Positions 61,123 to 64,000 of a stretch of DNA of 64,000 bases are shown here, one piece after another; position 1 is the stretch's first letter, and each line of letters starts with the position of its first letter. The position numbers and the translations under genes are program-made. The notes below the pieces were generated by a model. The model ran no database searches and was not told the DNA's origin. It saw only the letters and a list, made by a program, of their open reading frames with translations. Origin of the DNA: Pseudobdellovibrionaceae bacterium (GTDB taxonomy: Bacteria > Bdellovibrionota > Bdellovibrionia > Bdellovibrionales > UBA1609); the NCBI GenBank assembly GCA_947444305.1, contig CANEZP010000007.1:1-64000 (forward strand), in the 5' to 3' direction.

Positions 61123-62667
61123 TTGTTAATTTCGTTGTTTTTTTTATTGGCGGCGAGTGGCTGGACGGCTCATGCCGTTGCGGCCGACGTGCCCGTCACG
61201 GCAGTCGTGACCGTCAAAGCAGTCACAACTTTCACGCAAGGAATCACGCAACCGCTTGATTCACTGAACCCATTCTCGGTGGCCGGCATCGATGCTTTCA
61301 CGGTCACGGGAAATATCCTGGAAGCCTTAGCACGTTCGAATCCTTACACGGGCGAGATCGAACCCGTGCTCGCCGAGTCGTGGTCGCTCGATCCTAAAAA
61401 CAAAACCTTTCGCGTGAAACTTCGGCGAGGAGTCGTGTTTCATAACGGAGATCCACTCACGGCGACGGATGTGAAATTCACTTTCGACGCCTATTTTGAT
61501 CCAAAGTTCAAAGCGCAGATATGGCAAGGCATGTGGTCGGAGATAGAATCGGTTCACGTGATCGATCCACTTACGGTCGACTTCAAAATGAAGAACTGGC
61601 GATACCAAACCTTCGAAACAACGCTGACCTCGCTGCGCATACTGCCGAGATCCTTTTACGGCGACGTTGCGCTCGAAAAGTTTCGCAAGAACATCGTGGG
61701 CACGGGTCCGTTCAAGATGAAAAGTTTTGCGCGCTACCTAGAGTTAGAACCGAATCCAAACTGGTTGGGGCCTTTAAAACCGCAACATAATCTTTCTATC
61801 AAGGTGATCGCGTCCGCGGCGCTGGCCGGTGAGATGCGCAAGCGGGGAGAGTTGGATTTCTACGCGCTCGAAGCCGGACAGTCTCCGGATCCGAACTCGG
61901 CAACTCGATTGAAGACCGGACTAGGTTCCGGCCTGTGGATCGACTTGAATCTCGGAAACTCATTGTTCCGGGATTCGGAAGTCCGACGCGCGCTTCAACT
62001 TCTTTGGCGACGAAAAGAGATGAACCAAAAGATTTTCGGCGGACAAATGCAGATCATGTCGGACCTCTTTTCGCCGGCCACCGATCTTCGGCCGCGCGCT
62101 CGCCCGGACGATCGCGCGACGGCCGATGATCCGGCGGCGGCCCGGACCATCTTCAAAAATCAAAAATGGTCGGATTCGAACAAAGACGGGACGCTCGATA
62201 AAGACGGCAAAAAGTTTGAGTTCACCGTCCTGGTGAAGTCGAATGAGCAAGAACGCTGGATGAGCTTCTTTCAGGCCGACGCGAAGGCCTGCGGCGTGCG
62301 CGTGCACATAGTTAAAGTAGAAGATGATGACCAGTGGCTCAAACGTTTACGCGAAGGCCGCTTCGACGCCGCCGCCGGCGGTGGAGGCTTGATCAACGAA
62401 CCTACGTCTTTGGTCTGGCACTCGGGCGCGCCGTACAACTTCCAAAAATTCTCGGATAAGCGGGTCGACGCTCTCACGGAAGCGCTGGAAAGCGAGTTTA
62501 ATCTGGAAAGAAGGCGTCTCATTCTGAGACAAATCATCGCGCGCATCGCCGAATTGAGGCCCTTCGTACCCGGACTCTTCACCGAAGAAGAAAGTTTTTT
62601 GCTTTCTCCGCGGCTGAAGGTTGATCCGAAAATTCCCGCGCGGGCGGAGCGCTGGACACTTCGTTGA
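61123..62667 (+). CDS. Oligopeptide/dipeptide-type ABC substrate-binding protein (SBP_bac_5)
   Basis: 514 aa, TTG start, signal peptide (to HAVAA). SBP family 5 landmarks: LDSLNPF, ITGNILEALARSNPYTGEIEPVLAESW in outline, FRVKLRRGVVFHNGDPLTATDVKFTFDAY and EFNLERRRLILRQI near the C-terminus. It captures peptides or other small molecules in the periplasm. No permease or ATPase gene is in the window, so partners lie elsewhere. It is 34 bp after the RidA-like gene and may be part of the operon, perhaps supplying its substrate. Confidence 0.85.
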   Translation: MLISLFFLLAASGWTAHAVAADVPVTAVVTVKAVTTFTQGITQPLDSLNPFSVAGIDAFTVTGNILEALARSNPYTGEIEPVLAESWSLDPKNKTFRVKLRRGVVFHNGDPLTATDVKFTFDAYFDPKFKAQIWQGMWSEIESVHVIDPLTVDFKMKNWRYQTFETTLTSLRILPRSFYGDVALEKFRKNIVGTGPFKMKSFARYLELEPNPNWLGPLKPQHNLSIKVIASAALAGEMRKRGELDFYALEAGQSPDPNSATRLKTGLGSGLWIDLNLGNSLFRDSEVRRALQLLWRRKEMNQKIFGGQMQIMSDLFSPATDLRPRARPDDRATADDPAAARTIFKNQKWSDSNKDGTLDKDGKKFEFTVLVKSNEQERWMSFFQADAKACGVRVHIVKVEDDDQWLKRLREGRFDAAAGGGGLINEPTSLVWHSGAPYNFQKFSDKRVDALTEALESEFNLERRRLILRQIIARIAELRPFVPGLFTEEESFLLSPRLKVDPKIPARAERWTLR

Positions 62668-62858
62668 CAGTTTTCGTGAAATTCGTTTGACGGTTTTTTG
62701 CAACTTCGGCGTCACTTTTCAAATTCATAAAATTTCGCAAATACTCTAAACAGCTGTGCATTTCGTAACGATCCACTTACGACGCATTGCTTTTGTTTTT
62801 TACTAGACCCTGTGAAACTAAGTTCATCCCACGGAACTGGGATTAAAGGGGACACGTA

Positions 62859-64000
62859 ATGACAAACAAAAAACTTCTTCTGGTGCTAACGAATGTTTTG
62901 TTGATCGCCGCGGGCTGCGGACAGACCAGCAATACTTCCACGCAAGCTTCACTCACGGCGCAAGCCGCTTGTGGTGGTTTGCAGAAGCCGGCAATTGATC
63001 CGTCTAATATAGACATCAACGGAGCCGTCGCTGCGAAGCCGGGTGATGCCGCCAGATACAGTTTGTCCGAAGACGTCAGCTGTAACGCGAACCAGGATGT
63101 CGCTTGGCGCACGGTCGCCGGCGCCCAAGGAAAAGGTTCGGGTTCGGCCTACGTTGCCTCTTTCAAGAAACCCGGTGAATACGTCGTCGCCGCAAAAATT
63201 ACGGACCCCAACTCAACGACGCCTTACGAAGTTTCAACTAAAACTATCGTCAGCACCGACCTCGTGATCAACGGCCCCCAGTACGGAATGGCCGAGCTTG
63301 AACACAGCTTCCAGATCGCGATCCCCGCGGGCGTGACGCTTGCGATGGCGCAGTGGAATTTCGGCGACGGCTCGCTTCCGACCAACGGAACGAACGCGCA
63401 AGACCACACCTTTATGTCCGCCGGTCAGTTTACGGTCACCGTAAACGTCATGGCGACGAACGGCGACACCGCCGTCCTTACTCACAAAATTACGGTTCTT
63501 CCGCCCACGGATGGTTTGGAGTGCGTTCGCGAATTATCGACAAGCGGACCGACCCAAGCCAACGTCAACTCGCCCGTCACGATGTCCGTATATATTCCGG
63601 CATGCGTGGCCTTCCGCGTGGGTAGTTTAGCTTGGAATTACGGCGACAATACCGCCGCCGGCACGAACCAAACGGTCACGCACACGTACACGACCGCAGG
63701 CACGTTCAACGTACGCGTTGATTTGTTCAGCCGCGAGAACCCGACTTCACCGATTCTGTCTTTAACCCGTACTATCGAAGTGTTACCCGGCGCAGGTGAA
63801 CCCGAACCTGAAGAGCCCGGTCCCGTTGATCCGAACTTGTGCTCGATCGTCGGCCAGACGCGCGACGCTTCCGGCGACATTTTTAGCGAAGAAGTTTCTT
63901 GCGGTATCAACGGCAAGAAAACGATGTCGTACCGCAACCGCATCGTGCAAACCTGCCAATTATCGGGCGAGATGAAACGTTGGGTTGAAACTTCACGCGT
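62859..64000 (+). CDS. PKD-domain lipoprotein (partial, C-terminus outside window)
   Basis: At least 380 residues. The signal peptide ends in the lipobox LIAAGC, giving a lipid-anchored protein. Two PKD-type beta-sandwich domains are visible: AQWNFGDGS...HTFMSAGQFTV (~165-205) and LAWNYGDNTA...THTYTTAGTFNV (~260-300). A Pro/Glu linker (EPEPEEPGPVDP) precedes a further Cys-containing region. PKD domains mediate adhesion or binding to polymers and cell surfaces. The ribosome site is AAAGGGG upstream of the ATG. Confidence 0.85.
   Translation, partial: MTNKKLLLVLTNVLLIAAGCGQTSNTSTQASLTAQAACGGLQKPAIDPSNIDINGAVAAKPGDAARYSLSEDVSCNANQDVAWRTVAGAQGKGSGSAYVASFKKPGEYVVAAKITDPNSTTPYEVSTKTIVSTDLVINGPQYGMAELEHSFQIAIPAGVTLAMAQWNFGDGSLPTNGTNAQDHTFMSAGQFTVTVNVMATNGDTAVLTHKITVLPPTDGLECVRELSTSGPTQANVNSPVTMSVYIPACVAFRVGSLAWNYGDNTAAGTNQTVTHTYTTAGTFNVRVDLFSRENPTSPILSLTRTIEVLPGAGEPEPEEPGPVDPNLCSIVGQTRDASGDIFSEEVSCGINGKKTMSYRNRIVQTCQLSGEMKRWVETSR

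Noticed and set aside
1-64000. tRNA, rRNA and CRISPR loci
   Set aside because: No cloverleaf with a T-loop consensus, no rRNA segments and no regularly spaced direct repeats were recognised by reading.

Overview
The window looks like a chromosome segment of a free-living or predatory Gram-negative bacterium of the Bdellovibrionota (Bdellovibrio-like) group. This is inferred from gene content, not from a marker gene: many Sec-exported proteins and lipoproteins, a lipoprotein-type M1 aminopeptidase, a DUF222/13E12-like HNH endonuclease, a lysine-rich SWIB protein, a PKD lipoprotein, and very compact genes with ATGA/GTGA/TAATG overlaps. No rRNA, tRNA or CRISPR array was recognised. Most of the window is GC-rich housekeeping DNA. 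Some accessory patches look AT-richer by eye, mainly 23.45-25.8 kb and 32.8-38.1 kb.

Layout. 0-3.6 kb: a DnaQ/GIY-YIG nuclease (cut by the window edge) coupled to an XPD-type helicase with a RecB-like nuclease domain. 3.7-9.6 kb: a Gly/Cys-rich secreted protein, an S41 protease and an M1 aminopeptidase lipoprotein. 9.7-14.7 kb: MgtE and CorA magnesium transporters around a ChaN-like protein, then a DMT exporter and UppP. 14.6-17.9 kb: a secreted HNH nuclease, TatA, a split urate-hydroxylase-like pair (membrane domain plus lipoprotein cytochrome c) and a NamZ-type muramidase. 18.2-22.3 kb: a kinase/HDOD/response-regulator operon and purEK. 22.4-27.6 kb: two Dus enzymes flanking an accessory patch with an Rhs tip carrying a JAMM-like domain, a candidate immunity protein and possible integrase debris. 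27.7-32.8 kb: a long plus-strand run (fumC, LOG, unknown, zinc ribbon, EEP, BolA, membrane protein).

32.8-39.8 kb: an accessory region with a REP-like repeat, a palindrome repeated around and inside an HNH gene, and exported proteins including a caspase-fold protein coupled to a partner of unknown function. 39.8-46.6 kb: EttA, a J-domain protein, a histone-like SWIB protein with phased upstream repeats, a RAYT transposase beside a second copy of the REP-like repeat, methionine aminopeptidase and AhcY. 46.7-54.1 kb: a periplasmic PaoABC-type molybdenum dehydrogenase, an L,D-transpeptidase, exported proteins, oligoribonuclease and an Smr protein.

54.2-62.7 kb holds the most distinctive metabolic unit: a tightly coupled operon of SDR, luciferase-like monooxygenase, aldehyde dehydrogenase, two LigB-type dioxygenase subunits, an asparaginase-II-like protein and a RidA-family protein, followed by an oligopeptide-type binding protein. 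It resembles the 2-aminophenol meta-cleavage route (AmnBA, AmnC, AmnD) but lacks the lower-pathway genes and adds enzymes not normal for that route. The window ends inside a PKD-domain lipoprotein.
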